Below the pieces are notes generated by a model. It was not told the DNA's origin, made no database searches, and saw only the letters and a program-made list of their open reading frames with translations. From positions 1-52,509 of the forward strand of contig NZ_BAFY01000033.1 in the NCBI RefSeq assembly GCF_000308555.1: a stretch of 52,509 bases of DNA, in the 5' to 3' direction. The DNA is from Nocardia cyriacigeorgica NBRC 100375 (GTDB taxonomy: Bacteria > Actinomycetota > Actinomycetes > Mycobacteriales > Mycobacteriaceae). Positions 6,374 to 16,303 of this stretch are shown here, one piece after another (within the stretch, counting starts at the first letter, position 1; each line of letters starts with the position of its first letter). A program made the translations under genes and the position numbers.

Positions 6374-8032
6374 GTGGCCGAAGGTCCACTAATCGTTCAG
6401 AGTGACAAGACGCTGCTGCTCGAGGTCGATCACGAACTGGCCGACGCGGCGCGTCAGGCCATCGCGCCCTTCGCCGAGTTGGAGCGCGCGCCCGAGCATG
6501 TGCACACCTACCGGGTCACCCCGCTGGCCCTGTGGAACGCGCGCGCCGCCGGGCACGACGCCGAGCAGGTGGTCGACGCCCTGGTCAACTTCTCCCGCTA
6601 TGCGGTGCCGCAACCGCTGCTGGTCGACATCGTCGACACCATGGCCCGCTACGGCCGATTGCAGCTGGTGAAGCATCCCGCGCACGGGCTCACCCTGGTG
6701 AGCCTGGACCGCGCGGTGCTCGAAGAGGTGCTGCGGCACAAGAAGATCGCGCCGATGCTCGGCGAACGCATCGACGACGACACGGTGATCGTGCATCCGT
6801 CCGAACGCGGCCACATCAAACAGATGTTGCTCAAGATCGGCTGGCCCGCCGAGGACCTGGCCGGCTACGTCGACGGCGAGGCGCATCCGATCGAGCTCGA
6901 CTACACCGGCGGCCACTGGCATCTGCGCGACTACCAGGAGATGGCCGCCGACTCGTTCTGGGCCGGCGGCTCGGGTGTGGTGGTGCTGCCGTGTGGTGCG
7001 GGCAAGACGATGGTGGGTGCCGCCGCCATGGCGCGCGCGAAGGCCACGACGTTGATCCTGGTCACCAATACCGTCGCCGGGCGGCAGTGGCGGCGCGAGC
7101 TGCTGGCGCGCACCTCGCTCACCAAGGACGAGATCGGCGAGTACTCCGGCGAACGCAAGGAGATCCGCCCGGTCACCATCGCCACCTATCAGGTGATCAC
7201 CCGGCGCACCAAGGGCGAGTACAAGCATCTGGAACTGTTCGACAGCCGTGACTGGGGCCTGGTCATCTACGACGAGGTGCATCTGCTGCCCGCGCCGGTG
7301 TTCCGGATGACCGCCGACCTGCAATCACGGCGTCGCCTCGGGCTCACCGCCACCCTGGTGCGCGAGGACGGCCGCGAAGGCGATGTGTTCTCCCTGATCG
7401 GCCCGAAACGCTATGACGCGCCGTGGAAGGACATCGAGGCGCAGGGCTGGATCGCCCCCGCCGACTGCATCGAGGTGCGGGTGACGCTCACCGATGCCGA
7501 GCGCATGGCCTACGCCACCGCCGAACCCGAGGAGCGCTACAAGCTCTGCTCCACCGCGCACACCAAGATCGCCGTCGTGGAATCCATCCTGGCCAAGCAC
7601 CGGGACGCGCCGACGCTGGTGATCGGTGCCTACCTCGAACAACTGGAAGAACTGGGCGCGGCCCTCGACGCGCCGATCATCCAGGGATCGACGAGAAACA
7701 AAGAGCGCGAAGCGCTTTTCGACGCCTTCCGCCGCGGCGAGATCCCGGTACTGGTGGTGAGCAAGGTCGCCAACTTCTCCATCGACTTGCCCGAAGCCTC
7801 GGTGGCGGTGCAGGTTTCCGGTACCTTCGGGTCCAGGCAGGAGGAGGCGCAGCGACTCGGCCGGCTGCTGCGTCCCAAGCAGGACGGGGGTCAGGCGCAT
7901 TTCTATTCGGTGGTCGCGCGCGACACGCTCGACGCGGAGTACGCGGCGCATCGGCAGCGTTTCCTGGCCGAACAGGGGTATGCCTATCGCATCACCGATG
8001 CCGACGACTTGCTGGGGCCTGCCGTCGGATAA
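6374..8032 (+). CDS. XPB-type superfamily 2 DNA repair helicase
   Basis: This is a bacterial XPB homologue (552 aa; mycobacterial Rv0861c, ercc3), an ATP-dependent 3'-5' DNA translocase linked to nucleotide excision repair. An N-terminal damage-recognition-like region covers about 1-175. Helicase domain 1 has Walker A PCGAGKT (about 206-212), DEVH box YDEVHLLPAP (about 299) and motif III LTATLVREDG including the RED sequence typical of XPB. Domain 2 ends with motif VI QEEAQRLGRLLRP (about 489). I set the start at GTG 6374 because AGGAGG (6363-6368) lies 5 nt before it; the long upstream extension in frame is non-coding. It is followed 63 nt later by a membrane-protein gene. In mycobacteria the helicase-associated gene found here at 11933 is its neighbour, so insertions separate the pair. 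Confidence 0.95.
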   Translation: MAEGPLIVQSDKTLLLEVDHELADAARQAIAPFAELERAPEHVHTYRVTPLALWNARAAGHDAEQVVDALVNFSRYAVPQPLLVDIVDTMARYGRLQLVKHPAHGLTLVSLDRAVLEEVLRHKKIAPMLGERIDDDTVIVHPSERGHIKQMLLKIGWPAEDLAGYVDGEAHPIELDYTGGHWHLRDYQEMAADSFWAGGSGVVVLPCGAGKTMVGAAAMARAKATTLILVTNTVAGRQWRRELLARTSLTKDEIGEYSGERKEIRPVTIATYQVITRRTKGEYKHLELFDSRDWGLVIYDEVHLLPAPVFRMTADLQSRRRLGLTATLVREDGREGDVFSLIGPKRYDAPWKDIEAQGWIAPADCIEVRVTLTDAERMAYATAEPEERYKLCSTAHTKIAVVESILAKHRDAPTLVIGAYLEQLEELGAALDAPIIQGSTRNKEREALFDAFRRGEIPVLVVSKVANFSIDLPEASVAVQVSGTFGSRQEEAQRLGRLLRPKQDGGQAHFYSVVARDTLDAEYAAHRQRFLAEQGYAYRITDADDLLGPAVG

Positions 8033-8095
8033 GCGGAGGCAGCGGGCGCCGGATAAGCGGAGGCTCCACCTCCACAACTGTGCTAGGAATGAGAC

Positions 8096-8758
8096 GTGCG
8101 ACGCTTCGAATTCGTGGTGGACCGCAGCCATGCCCATGCGGTCAACGAAGTTGTCGCGGATCTGCGCCGGTTGCGCATCAGTGCGGTGGTCGCCGCCGCG
8201 GTCGCGGCGGCCGTCACCGCCTATCTGGTGTGGTTGAACCACCCCTGGTCCTATCTGCTGGCCGTGGCCTCCGCGCTGGGCGCGGTCACCGCGCTGTGGG
8301 TGGCGCTGTGGGCGCCGCGCCGCTCCCGCATCGACCGGCTGTACGCCGAGGGTGAGCTGGTCCCGGCCGTCGTCTCGCACACCTACCCGAGCGGGATGGT
8401 GCTGCTCGCGCTGGTGAACGTCGGCTGGCCCGATGAGACCCGCTACGCGCTGGTGGTGCGCAAGGTGCGGGCGCTGCCGGGTCATGAGGCCAAAGCGGGG
8501 GAGCGGGTGCCCGCGATCGCGGTACGCGGCGATCGCGCCTCCAGGACCGTCGGTGAGCTGCGTCAGGCCGTCGATGCCATGCCCATCGCCTGGGGTACCC
8601 GCGACGGCAGCGTCATCGAACGGGCCCGCGCCGCCATCAGCGAAGTGGAATGGCGACTGCTGTCGGACAATCTCGCCCTGGCCGACAAGGTCCGGCGCAG
8701 CTCGGCCAAACGGTTGCTGCTCGATCCGCAGCAGCTGCCAGGAGATCTCGGCTCCTGA
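8096..8758 (+). CDS. membrane protein, DUF3239-like
   Basis: This is a 220-aa protein with two adjacent membrane helices (about 28-50 and 53-75: LRISAVVAAAVAAAVTAYLV, then YLLAVASALGAVTALWVALW), followed by a soluble domain with a beta-rich start (LVPAVVSHTYPSGMVLLALV) and a helical end (VIERARAAISEVEWRLL). The pattern recalls DUF3239 of corynebacteria and nocardiae, but the assignment is by memory. The GTG at 8096 follows TAGGAAT (8084-8090), a plausible though imperfect -10 for a leaderless mRNA. No function is known. Confidence 0.75.
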   Translation: MRRFEFVVDRSHAHAVNEVVADLRRLRISAVVAAAVAAAVTAYLVWLNHPWSYLLAVASALGAVTALWVALWAPRRSRIDRLYAEGELVPAVVSHTYPSGMVLLALVNVGWPDETRYALVVRKVRALPGHEAKAGERVPAIAVRGDRASRTVGELRQAVDAMPIAWGTRDGSVIERARAAISEVEWRLLSDNLALADKVRRSSAKRLLLDPQQLPGDLGS

Positions 8759-8773
8759 ACCGGACACCGCCTC

Positions 8774-8779
8774 TAGACT
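8774..8779 (+). promoter_or_regulatory. -10 box of leaderless LysE-like pseudogene
   Basis: TAGACT ends 6 nt before the ATG at 8786, so the promoter appears intact although the gene is frameshifted. Confidence 0.55.
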
Positions 8780-8785
8780 GAGCGG

Positions 8786-9425
8786 ATGGTTCCGGCCGCC
8801 AACCTGCTGGCATTCGCTGTTGCTGCCACCGTGATCGTCGTCGTACCCGGGCCAGGGGTGCTGTTCACCATCGGCCGTGCGCTGGTGCTCGGCCGCCGCG
8901 CGGCGCTGGTGTCGGTGCTCGGGCACTGTGTCGGCGTTCTGGTTGCGCTGGTAGTGGTGTCGGTCGGTCTCGGCACGCTGCTGACCGCCTCGGCGGTGGC
9001 GCTGACGCTGGTGAAAATCCTCGGGCGCCGCGTATCTGATCCATCTCGGCATCCAAGCCATCCGGGAACGCAAGAGTCTGCGGGAGGCCCTCGGCAGCGA
9101 GGTCGCCGCGTTCGCCGACGCGCGGGTGTTCCGGCAGAGTTTCGTCGTCGGTATCACGAACCCGAAGGCGATCGTTTTCTTCGCCGCGGTGCTCCCGCAT
9201 TTCGCCGATCCGGCCTCGGGGCCACTTCCGGTGCAGTTTCTCATCCTGGGAACCGTCTTCCTCGCGATCGCCTTGGTCAGTGACAGCGCGTGGGCGTTGC
9301 TGGCGGCCGCGGCGCGCAGCTGGTTCGCGCGTTCGCCGCGGCGACTGGAAGCGATCGGCGGAACGGGTGGCGCGATGATCGTCGGGCTCGGCGCGTCGGT
9401 GGCGTTGAGCGGAACCTCCCGCTGA
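8786..9425 (+). pseudogene. LysE family transporter, frameshifted near 9023-9025
   Basis: The first frame (from ATG 8786) encodes a LysE-like N-terminus with TVIVVVPGPGVLFTIGRAL and reads correctly to LVKILG. In the run GGG at 9023-9025 one extra G shifts the frame. From the next base the +1 frame continues in register as AAYLIHLGIQAIRE and on through FVVGITNPKAIVFFAAVLPH to the stop at 9425. Removing one G would give a normal protein of about 212 aa with six membrane segments. The left frame otherwise runs out of family at 9030 and stops at 9283. The break is either a true inactivating mutation or a sequencing error in a short homopolymer; no other damage is seen, so it would be recent. Confidence 0.8.
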
Positions 9426-9498
9426 GGCGACTACCATCCAACGGGGCCGGTGCACCGGTACCGGGTGGTGCGGTGTCGAACGAGGGGTGTGGGTTCGT

Positions 9499-10905
9499 AT
9501 GAGGTTGTCCGGCGTGTCGGTCGTCGCGGTCGTGGCGGCGCTGCTGTGCGGGCTCGCGGGCCCGGTGAGCGCGCAGTCGGCGAACGATCCACTGGCCGGC
9601 GCACCCGGACTCGGTGATTCCTACTACCCGCTCGACGGCAACGGCGGCTACGACGTGCGCCATTACGAGGTCGGCATCGGCTACGAACCGCTCGCCAAGC
9701 AGCTCACCGGATCCACCCGCATCGACGCCACCGCAACCCAGGCCCTCACCTCGTTCAACCTGGATTTCGCCGGGCCGCCGGTGCAGCGGGTGACGGTGAA
9801 CAACATCGCCGCCGGTTTCGAGCGCCACGGCGAACACGAACTGACCGTGCGGCCGTGGCTGCCGCTGCTGCCCGGGCTGCCGTTCACGGTGACCGTCGAG
9901 TACGCGGGACCGGCGACGGAGTCGGCGGGCGAGGGCTGGACTTTCGCACCGAGCGGCGGCGCGTTCGTCGTCGGTGAACCGCATTCGGCCACCAGCTGGT
10001 ACCCGCTCAACGACACTCCCCGCGACAAGGCCACCTTCACCTTGCACGCCACCGTGCCCGCCGAATGGGAGGTGGTCTCCAACGGAATCCGCACCCGCGA
10101 CGAGGTCCGCGACGGATCGCGCACGGTGAGCTGGGAGGCACGCCAGCCGATCCTCGGCTATCTGACGACCATCGCCATCGACAAATTCACCTACCTCGAG
10201 CAGCGCCGCGCCGACGGGACCCCGCTGCTGAGCGCCTTCGCGCCCGGTGCCGCGGGCAACCGCGAGCATGAGCAGCGGCTGCCGGAGATTCTCGATTTCA
10301 CCGAATCCCTCTACGGCCCATACCCATTCGACACCTCCGGCGGCATCTACGTCGACGCGGACCTGTCGTTCTCGCTGGAGACCCAGACCCGTCCGATCTA
10401 CGCGCCGTGGACCGATCTGAACACCGTGGTGCACGAAATCGCTCACCAGTGGTGGGGCGATTCGGTCTCGGTGTACAGCTGGGCCGATATCTGTCTCAAC
10501 GAATGCCTGGCCAGCTACACCGCGGACTATCTGTGGCCCGAGCGGATGGAAGGCGCCGACGTCGACGCGATGTACCGCGAGACCGTGGCGCAGGCCGCAT
10601 CGATGCCGCACTTCTGGGACATCCCGCTGCAAAACCCCGGCGCCGGAAACGAATTCACCTCCGTCTACTACCGGGGCCCGCTGTTCCTGCACGCGCTGCG
10701 CAAGCAACTGGGCGATGACGTCTTCTTCGCGGCGCTGCGCGAGTTCGCCACTGCCAACGCCTACGGCAACGCCTCGATGCCGCAGTTCCGTGACTTCATC
10801 CAGTCCGAGTCCGGCACCGATCTGAGCGGTTTCTTCGCCGCGTGGCTCGATCAGGCCGCGCCGCCGGCGGACGAATACCTGTTCCCCGGTGACCTCAGGG
10901 CCTGA
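9499..10905 (+). CDS. secreted M1 family zinc metallopeptidase
   Basis: This is a gluzincin aminopeptidase-type enzyme of 468 aa, predicted to be exported. The signal peptide covers residues 1 to about 27, ending VSAQS. The N-terminal beta domain (about 45-220) has the DVRHYEVGIGYEP opening typical of M1 enzymes. The catalytic zinc site is HEIAHQWWGDS (about 312-322) with the third ligand Glu 18 residues later in CLNECLASY. The usual GxMEN substrate motif is represented by SLETQTRPIY, a variant that I recall in bacterial secreted members. It lacks the C-terminal helical domain of the 850-residue enzymes. The GTG at 9487 is 4 codons upstream; I prefer ATG 9499 with GAGGGG 11 nt before it. Confidence 0.9.
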   Translation: MRLSGVSVVAVVAALLCGLAGPVSAQSANDPLAGAPGLGDSYYPLDGNGGYDVRHYEVGIGYEPLAKQLTGSTRIDATATQALTSFNLDFAGPPVQRVTVNNIAAGFERHGEHELTVRPWLPLLPGLPFTVTVEYAGPATESAGEGWTFAPSGGAFVVGEPHSATSWYPLNDTPRDKATFTLHATVPAEWEVVSNGIRTRDEVRDGSRTVSWEARQPILGYLTTIAIDKFTYLEQRRADGTPLLSAFAPGAAGNREHEQRLPEILDFTESLYGPYPFDTSGGIYVDADLSFSLETQTRPIYAPWTDLNTVVHEIAHQWWGDSVSVYSWADICLNECLASYTADYLWPERMEGADVDAMYRETVAQAASMPHFWDIPLQNPGAGNEFTSVYYRGPLFLHALRKQLGDDVFFAALREFATANAYGNASMPQFRDFIQSESGTDLSGFFAAWLDQAAPPADEYLFPGDLRA

Positions 10906-10925
10906 GTGGCGCACACACGCCATCG

Positions 10926-10941
10926 TGTGATCAGAGTCACT
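10926..10941. promoter_or_regulatory. CRP/Cmr-like site (TGTGA-N6-TCACT)
   Basis: TGTGA (10926-10930), six bases, then TCACT (10937-10941): nine of ten consensus positions of a CRP-type palindrome. It lies 21 nt after the peptidase stop and about 160 nt before the small peptide gene. A second, perfect copy precedes rpf at 15805. Confidence 0.4.
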
Positions 10942-11059
10942 GGCGCAGCGGAATATTGAGCTCGGGCAGGGTGATCGCAGCGGTCGCGTCGATCGGGTGC
11001 GCAGTCCATACTCGTTGGGCGTAACAACGCGCCGTCCGGCACCGACTCAGTGTTCGGAT

Positions 11060-11073
11060 TGGACGTACGTCCA
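11060..11073. promoter_or_regulatory. perfect 14-bp palindrome TGGACGTACGTCCA, operator-like
   Basis: TGGACGT/ACGTCCA is a perfect inverted repeat in an otherwise gene-free stretch, 31 nt before the small peptide gene. It shares 12 of 14 positions with the repeat in the tetR-ceramidase intergenic region (24738-24751), which suggests a TetR-family operator. Confidence 0.5.
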
Positions 11074-11104
11074 TTACGTGGGCGGAATGTGGAAGGCACT
11101 ACTG

Positions 11105-11191
11105 ATGAATTATTTCGGTTTCCAAATGCTCGGCCGACTGCTCCCGAGCATTCTCGCCCTGTCGATGCTCGGCTTCTCCAGCATCTACTGA
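11105..11191 (+). CDS. 28-aa hydrophobic peptide, possible small membrane protein
   Basis: ATG 11105 has GGAAGG (11091-11096) 8 nt upstream and reads to TGA 11189-11191. The peptide starts MNYFGFQMLGRLLPSILALS and ends MLGFSSIY, so most of it could span a membrane once. The stretch is less GC-rich than the neighbouring genes. An in-frame ATG at 11087 would lengthen it to 34 residues. Upstream lie the 14-bp palindrome and a CRP-like site. Nothing similar is known to me. A chance ORF is possible, but the ribosome binding site, hydrophobic pattern and operators argue for a real small gene. Confidence 0.45.
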   Translation: MNYFGFQMLGRLLPSILALSMLGFSSIY

Positions 11192-11295
11192 GCATCGGCT
11201 CCGCAGCCCGACCAGATGCGGCCGTCGTGATCGTGCGGGTATCCTCACCCGCGCGTTCATGATCCAGTGAACGCTTCGGTGAGAGAGGTTTTCAC

Positions 11296-11823
11296 GTGAA
11301 GTTCCCAGGAACGCGGCTGCTGGCGCGCATCATGCTCGCTTTCGTCGCAGCGGTCGCGCTGGCGGTTGCGGTGACCGGATGTTCGATGTTCGAGGACGCG
11401 GGCAAGTCCGACACGGCCAAATCCGAGGTCGGCGACTGCATCAACGTCATCAGCTCTTCGGCGGTCGACTCGGAGACCGAGCCGGTGGATTGCTCGTCGG
11501 ACAAGGCCGTCTACAAGGTCGTTCAGACCTACGACACCAAGACCGAATGCGCCGAGGACTACACCTCCTACGAGGAGACCCTCAACGGCGGAACCACCGC
11601 GTTCCTGTGCCTGGCGCCCAACTTCAAGCAGGGCAGCTGCTACGCCGACAGCATGCTCTCCGGCTACAGCTTCGCTGATTGCGCCGCTCCCGAGGCCAGC
11701 TTCCGGGTGATCCAGCGCATCGACGGTCAGGTCGACGAGCTGCTGTGCGGCGCGGACGCCAACAAGTTCATCACGGTGGCCGAGCCCAAGACCACCTTCT
11801 GCCTCGGTGATCCGAAGGCCTGA
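11296..11823 (+). CDS. LppU-like lipoprotein
   Basis: This is an exported lipoprotein of 175 aa. The signal peptide has a charged start and the hydrophobic run FVAAVALAVAVTGC, which ends in a lipobox (VTGC, Cys about 29). The mature part carries several cysteines (GDCINV, VDCSSD, TECAED, FLCLAP, GSCYAD, FADCAA, LLCGAD, FCLGD) that could form disulphides, as in the LppU family of mycobacteria and nocardiae. The function is unknown. The GTG at 11296 has AGAGAGG about 9 nt upstream. It is probably monocistronic, closed by the terminator at 11843. Confidence 0.8.
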   Translation: MKFPGTRLLARIMLAFVAAVALAVAVTGCSMFEDAGKSDTAKSEVGDCINVISSSAVDSETEPVDCSSDKAVYKVVQTYDTKTECAEDYTSYEETLNGGTTAFLCLAPNFKQGSCYADSMLSGYSFADCAAPEASFRVIQRIDGQVDELLCGADANKFITVAEPKTTFCLGDPKA

Positions 11824-11842
11824 TCAACCGGTCGTCCAGAAC

Positions 11843-11867
11843 GGGCCGTGCCATTCCGGCACGGCCC
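11843..11867. terminator. hairpin terminator after lppU-like gene
   Basis: GGGCCGTGCC (11843-11852) pairs perfectly over 10 bp with GGCACGGCCC (11858-11867) around a 5-nt loop. It lies 20 nt after the stop codon and between convergent genes. A U-tract is weak. Confidence 0.75.
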
Positions 11868-11932
11868 GAGCTATTTCCGGGGGCGGGGGTTGTCGAGCGT
11901 GCGCGAGGCCGGCCAGTCGAGCGGCTTGCGAC

Positions 11933-14218
11933 CTAATCGATCAGGGCGACCGACGCGATCCGGTGCAGCGTGAAGTGCCGGACGGCGCCGGTCACCGGAT
12001 CCACCGCGTCGAGCTGACCGTTGCCGATCCGCACCGGCTCCACCACCCGCTGGATCGCGGTACCCGCCGCGTCGACGTAACCGATGTTCACCGCCCGGCG
12101 TCCGCGCGCGGCCAGTTGCAGCAGTGCCAGCGTCGCCGCGGTGCCGGTACGGGTCCCGTCCGGGCGCACCGATTGCGCCGACCGGGCTCCGGCCGCGCGC
12201 TCGCCGGCGCGCAATTCCCGCACCAGCAGTTCCAGTTGTTCGGTGCTCGGCGGGACCGGCCGATACGCCTGCCTGGCATTGGGCCGCACCGCGATGCGGG
12301 CGCCGCGCCGCCGCAGATCCACGATCGTGCCCGCCGAATCCTCCCCGGCCGGTGCGAAACCCGCGGCCCGCAACCGGTCGAGCAGCTCGCCAAGCGGGGC
12401 CTGCGAGATGGCGACCGTCGGGGCGATCGCGCGCAAGGCCAGCTCCGCGGCCACCGGCGCGTTCAGCACCTGGGTCAGCAGCGCCGGATCATCGCTGCGG
12501 ACGAACGACTGCGCCATGCCCGCGCGTAGCTGACCGTGCCGCCGCGCCACGTCATCGATCAGGTAGGTCAGGGCCTGCGGGATCGGGGTGCGCGAGTGCC
12601 TGCTGAACAGCCCGTGTAGTTCGGCGGCGGTGAGCCCGGCGTCGAGCGCGCGCCGCACCGAGGCCTCGCCGATCCGGTACACGGTGGCCGCACCCGCGGA
12701 TTCGACATCGGCGACCAACGCGATCCGACTCTGCAATTCCGCCGTGAGCGGACCGGGCGCGATCACCGTCAGATCCGCTTGCACCAGGACGTGATCCACC
12801 GGATCGGGCAGTGCCTGCTCCATCGCCGCTTCCGCCGCGCCGGCAGTGCCGGACTGTGCCGACAGCAGCGCCCGCCCCGGGCCACTCAGCGCGCCACGGC
12901 CGACGATGCCGAGGGCCGCCGCCTCCCCGAAGGTGCGTTCGACCGCTTCGAGCCGGAAATGCCTGCGCCAGCGCGGTGCCCGCCAGGCCAGCAGGCGCGC
13001 CGCGCCGGACGGCTCGAGGGCGGTGCCCGCGGGCAACTCCGCCAGCACCGCGAGCATCGCCCGCCGGTCGCGGACCGCATGCGGGGTGCGCAGTTCATGG
13101 GCGAGAGCCGCCAAGGGCTTGTCGTTGGCGTCGCGCATGCCGATCATCCACGGCACCCGATCCGATTCCAGCCAGGCCTGCGCCAGCGTCACCCAGCGCC
13201 GGGCCGGTGGCGCTTCCAGCCAGGAGTCGGCGGCCGGGGTGGGTGCCCAGAAATCGTCGGTGCTCTCGATATCCGGCGGCGGATCCGGCAGCCCGCGATC
13301 GATCAGCTTGGCGGCGGCGAGCAGTTCGATCAGCAGGCCGGTGCGCTGTTCGTCGGTGCCGGTGTGCTTGGCGATCCGGCGGGTCTCGCGCACCCCAAGA
13401 CCGCCCGCGCGCAGGGCGGGTGCGGGCACCTGGCCGAGAACCTCGAGCACGCTCGCGCAATGACGCAGCAGTTCACCGACCTCGCCGGCACCCACCGCGT
13501 CCACCTCGTCCGGCGCATGAGTGGTGGTGGCCGGCGCCGGTGGGGTGAGCGCGTGCGGATCGGTGACGGGCTCGCCGCGCAGCACCTGGGCAACGGTGAG
13601 CGGTAGTTCCACGGTCTCCGCGTCCAGGGGCCGCAGCAGCCGCCGGTTCAGCAACTGCTGCACCGGACGGTCGGGCGGGGTGCCGGGGGCGGCGTCCTTG
13701 GTGCGTCCGCGCGGGCCGGTGGCGGCGAGTTTGTCGAGCAAAGCCCGTTCGGTGGGGGAGATCTCGGCCAGCGCGGCGGTGACCTCCGGTTCGGTCAGCG
13801 CGTCGGGCAGTTCGGTGGTGCTGCCCATCGGCCACGGAAGCGCCTCCGCGGCGGCGGGTACCACGCGCAGGGCGTCACCGTCGGTCCATACCAGGGCGCG
13901 GTCGGTGAGCCGCTTCAGCGCGGCGTCGACCGGCGCGGCCTTGACCCGCTCGCGCAGCAGCTTCTTCAACTCGCGACGGGTCAAGGGCGGCTGCGCGGAG
14001 GCGGCTCGCACGGCCAGGGTCTCGATGATGGCGAACTCGAGCGTGTCGAGCTCGTCGGCGGCGCGCAGCACCGAGGCCCGCTGTTCGGCGCGGGCGGCGA
14101 GCACCGTCATCGAGGAGGGCAGCGGCACCGCCAGATCGGGCCGCAGCTCGAGCAGCGACACCAGCTCGGCATCGCTGCGGGCGCCGAGCCAGTCGGCCAG
14201 AGAGTCGGTACCGGTCAT
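11933..14218 (-). CDS. helicase-associated / WYL-like domain protein (Rv0862c-like)
   Basis: This large cytoplasmic protein (761 aa) is conserved in actinobacteria next to XPB, and its likely orthologue is mycobacterial Rv0862c (about 756 aa). The N-terminal half is helical with winged-helix-like stretches ([20 protein letters not shown], about 90-120). The middle matches the XPB/Ssl2 N-terminal helicase-associated region ([17 protein letters not shown], then [18 protein letters not shown]). The C-terminus (about 690-761) looks like a WYL-type domain: [41 protein letters not shown]-repair role with XPB is an inference from the family and genomic association. The ATG at 14218 follows TAGGCT by 7 nt; the upstream in-frame extension overlaps the small gene on the other strand and is rejected. 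Confidence 0.85.
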   Translation of the reverse strand: MTGTDSLADWLGARSDAELVSLLELRPDLAVPLPSSMTVLAARAEQRASVLRAADELDTLEFAIIETLAVRAASAQPPLTRRELKKLLRERVKAAPVDAALKRLTDRALVWTDGDALRVVPAAAEALPWPMGSTTELPDALTEPEVTAALAEISPTERALLDKLAATGPRGRTKDAAPGTPPDRPVQQLLNRRLLRPLDAETVELPLTVAQVLRGEPVTDPHALTPPAPATTTHAPDEVDAVGAGEVGELLRHCASVLEVLGQVPAPALRAGGLGVRETRRIAKHTGTDEQRTGLLIELLAAAKLIDRGLPDPPPDIESTDDFWAPTPAADSWLEAPPARRWVTLAQAWLESDRVPWMIGMRDANDKPLAALAHELRTPHAVRDRRAMLAVLAELPAGTALEPSGAARLLAWRAPRWRRHFRLEAVERTFGEAAALGIVGRGALSGPGRALLSAQSGTAGAAEAAMEQALPDPVDHVLVQADLTVIAPGPLTAELQSRIALVADVESAGAATVYRIGEASVRRALDAGLTAAELHGLFSRHSRTPIPQALTYLIDDVARRHGQLRAGMAQSFVRSDDPALLTQVLNAPVAAELALRAIAPTVAISQAPLGELLDRLRAAGFAPAGEDSAGTIVDLRRRGARIAVRPNARQAYRPVPPSTEQLELLVRELRAGERAAGARSAQSVRPDGTRTGTAATLALLQLAARGRRAVNIGYVDAAGTAIQRVVEPVRIGNGQLDAVDPVTGAVRHFTLHRIASVALID

Positions 14219-14225
14219 CGGATTC

Positions 14226-14231
14226 AGCCTA
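14226..14231 (-). promoter_or_regulatory. -10 box of leaderless helicase-associated gene
   Basis: On the minus strand TAGGCT ends 7 nt before the ATG at 14218. Confidence 0.6.
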
Positions 14232-14338
14232 CGATGTGCGCCCGCACACCGCCGGAGCAGGAGCCGTGGCGGGCCTGCCACCGCATTCGGGGGCGACCAT
14301 GTGCCCGGTTCGCGCCGGCCGCATGCCAGAATGGGCGC

Positions 14339-14527
14339 GTGGTGAACAAATCGAAGAAGCCCTATGTCGACAACGGCTGGCCGCAGGTCGCCGACGGTGA
14401 GCATGCGGTGACCGAGCTGTCGTCCTCGCGCTCCGGCAACCTGTCCCCGTTCGGCGAGGACACCGAATTCCCGGTGGCCGCCGACCAGCTGCCGTACGTC
14501 CACCCGCACACCGTTATCAACCGCTGA
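14339..14527 (+). CDS. small conserved protein (Rv0863-like)
   Basis: This is a 62-aa hydrophilic protein divergent from the helicase-associated gene, in the position of Rv0863. It begins [20 protein letters not shown] and ends [15 protein letters not shown]. It has no membrane segment and no known motif. Double GTG codons (14339, 14342) are the possible starts; CAGAAT (14327-14332) lies 6 nt before the first, as expected for a leaderless mRNA. The function is unknown. Confidence 0.7.
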   Translation: MVNKSKKPYVDNGWPQVADGEHAVTELSSSRSGNLSPFGEDTEFPVAADQLPYVHPHTVINR

Positions 14528-14618
14528 GCCGCGCCCCCGCGTCCGTCGACGTCGTCGCGGACCGTGGGCGACACGAAGGCTGTCGCCTTCGGTAGTTCAT
14601 CGCACTCGGCAATGCTCT

Positions 14619-14659
14619 CGAAGTCCGTCCGCGTCGACGCATGTCCGCGGACGGCTTCG
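14619..14659. terminator. hairpin, probable terminator of the small gene
   Basis: CGAAG-T-CCGTCCGCG (14619-14633) pairs with CGCGGACGG-CTTCG (14646-14659), 14 bp with one bulge. The rest of 14528-14773 holds only a second, smaller alternative hairpin around GGCGACA/TGTCGCC and no credible gene. Confidence 0.45.
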
Positions 14660-14773
14660 GTGTGCCCGGGGCGTGATTCAGCCTGCCCGGTGCCGAAGAG
14701 TTTTCGCCACCCGCCGCTGCCGGGTCCCGCCTTGCAGAAATAGCGCATCCAACCGAGGCGCGCGAAAACGACT

Positions 14774-14821
14774 GAAAACGACTGTGGCCCCGCATCCGAT
14801 GGGATGCGGGGCCACAGTCGT
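14774..14821 (-). terminator. intrinsic terminator of rpf
   Basis: A perfect 20-bp stem (14778-14797 with 14802-14821, 4-nt loop) begins 13 nt past the rpf stop codon. On the minus strand it is followed at once by TTTT (14774-14777), a proper U-tract. Confidence 0.9.
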
Positions 14822-14834
14822 AGTGAGACTCGGG

Positions 14835-15820
<986 letters not shown>

Positions 15821-15861
15821 GGCCGGATTGGGTAACGATTGCCCGGGGTAACTAGTTGAGG

Positions 15862-16104
15862 TCACTTGGCTCGTCGCCCGGAGCGCAGGGTGAACACCAG
15901 CGCCAAGACGAAGCCGATCGGCGTGAGCATCGCGAGCAGATACAGCCACAGCCCCGGCTTCCCGTCGGTGAGGATGGGCGTCAGGAAAATGGCGACGATC
16001 GCCAGCAGGCCGACCGTGAAGACACCGAGCGCGAGCTGGAGCAACCAGTCACCGGAGCGGCGCGGCGAGCCGCCCGATGGCGGCTGCGGGGGAGTGTTCG
16101 TCAC
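15862..16104 (-). CDS. small membrane protein with two helices
   Basis: This is an 80-aa protein with a hydrophilic Pro/Ser/Gly-rich N-terminus (TNTPPQPPSGGSPRRSGD) and two membrane segments (about 22-42 LLQLALGVFTVGLLAIVAIF and 50-70 LWLYLLAMLTPIGFVLALVF), ending in Arg/Lys residues that would face the cytoplasm. The GTG at 16104 follows TACGGT (16111-16116 on the minus strand) by 6 nt, so it is probably leaderless; an ATG at 16143 would add 13 residues. It is divergent from the cold-shock gene and unassigned. Confidence 0.65.
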   Translation of the reverse strand: MTNTPPQPPSGGSPRRSGDWLLQLALGVFTVGLLAIVAIFLTPILTDGKPGLWLYLLAMLTPIGFVLALVFTLRSGRRAK

Positions 16105-16303
16105 CGCTGCACCGTAAAACTGATGTGCTCGAGCGGTGGGCACCGGGGTAGACTCGACGGCAATGCGCGTCCTGCATACCTGTGGGGCGCGTTCTTTCGC
16201 ACAAGGGCAAGACCTGATCGCGGCGCCGCCGCGCGGGTGCTTCGAAGATGGATCCGCCCGGGCCGCAAGGGTCCGGGTTTTGAATGATGAACGGGTGAGC
16301 GCA

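Noticed and set aside
7325..9244. Minus-strand ORF of 639 aa
   Set aside because: Shadow of XPB and its neighbours; no motif and several real genes beneath.
9499..10905. Missing GxMEN motif in the M1 peptidase as a sign of inactivity
   Set aside because: The zinc site is complete and the LETQT variant is, as far as I recall, usual in secreted bacterial members.
12779..13606. Plus-strand ORF inside the Rv0862c-like gene
   Set aside because: Antisense shadow; Arg/Pro/Gln-rich without a start signal.
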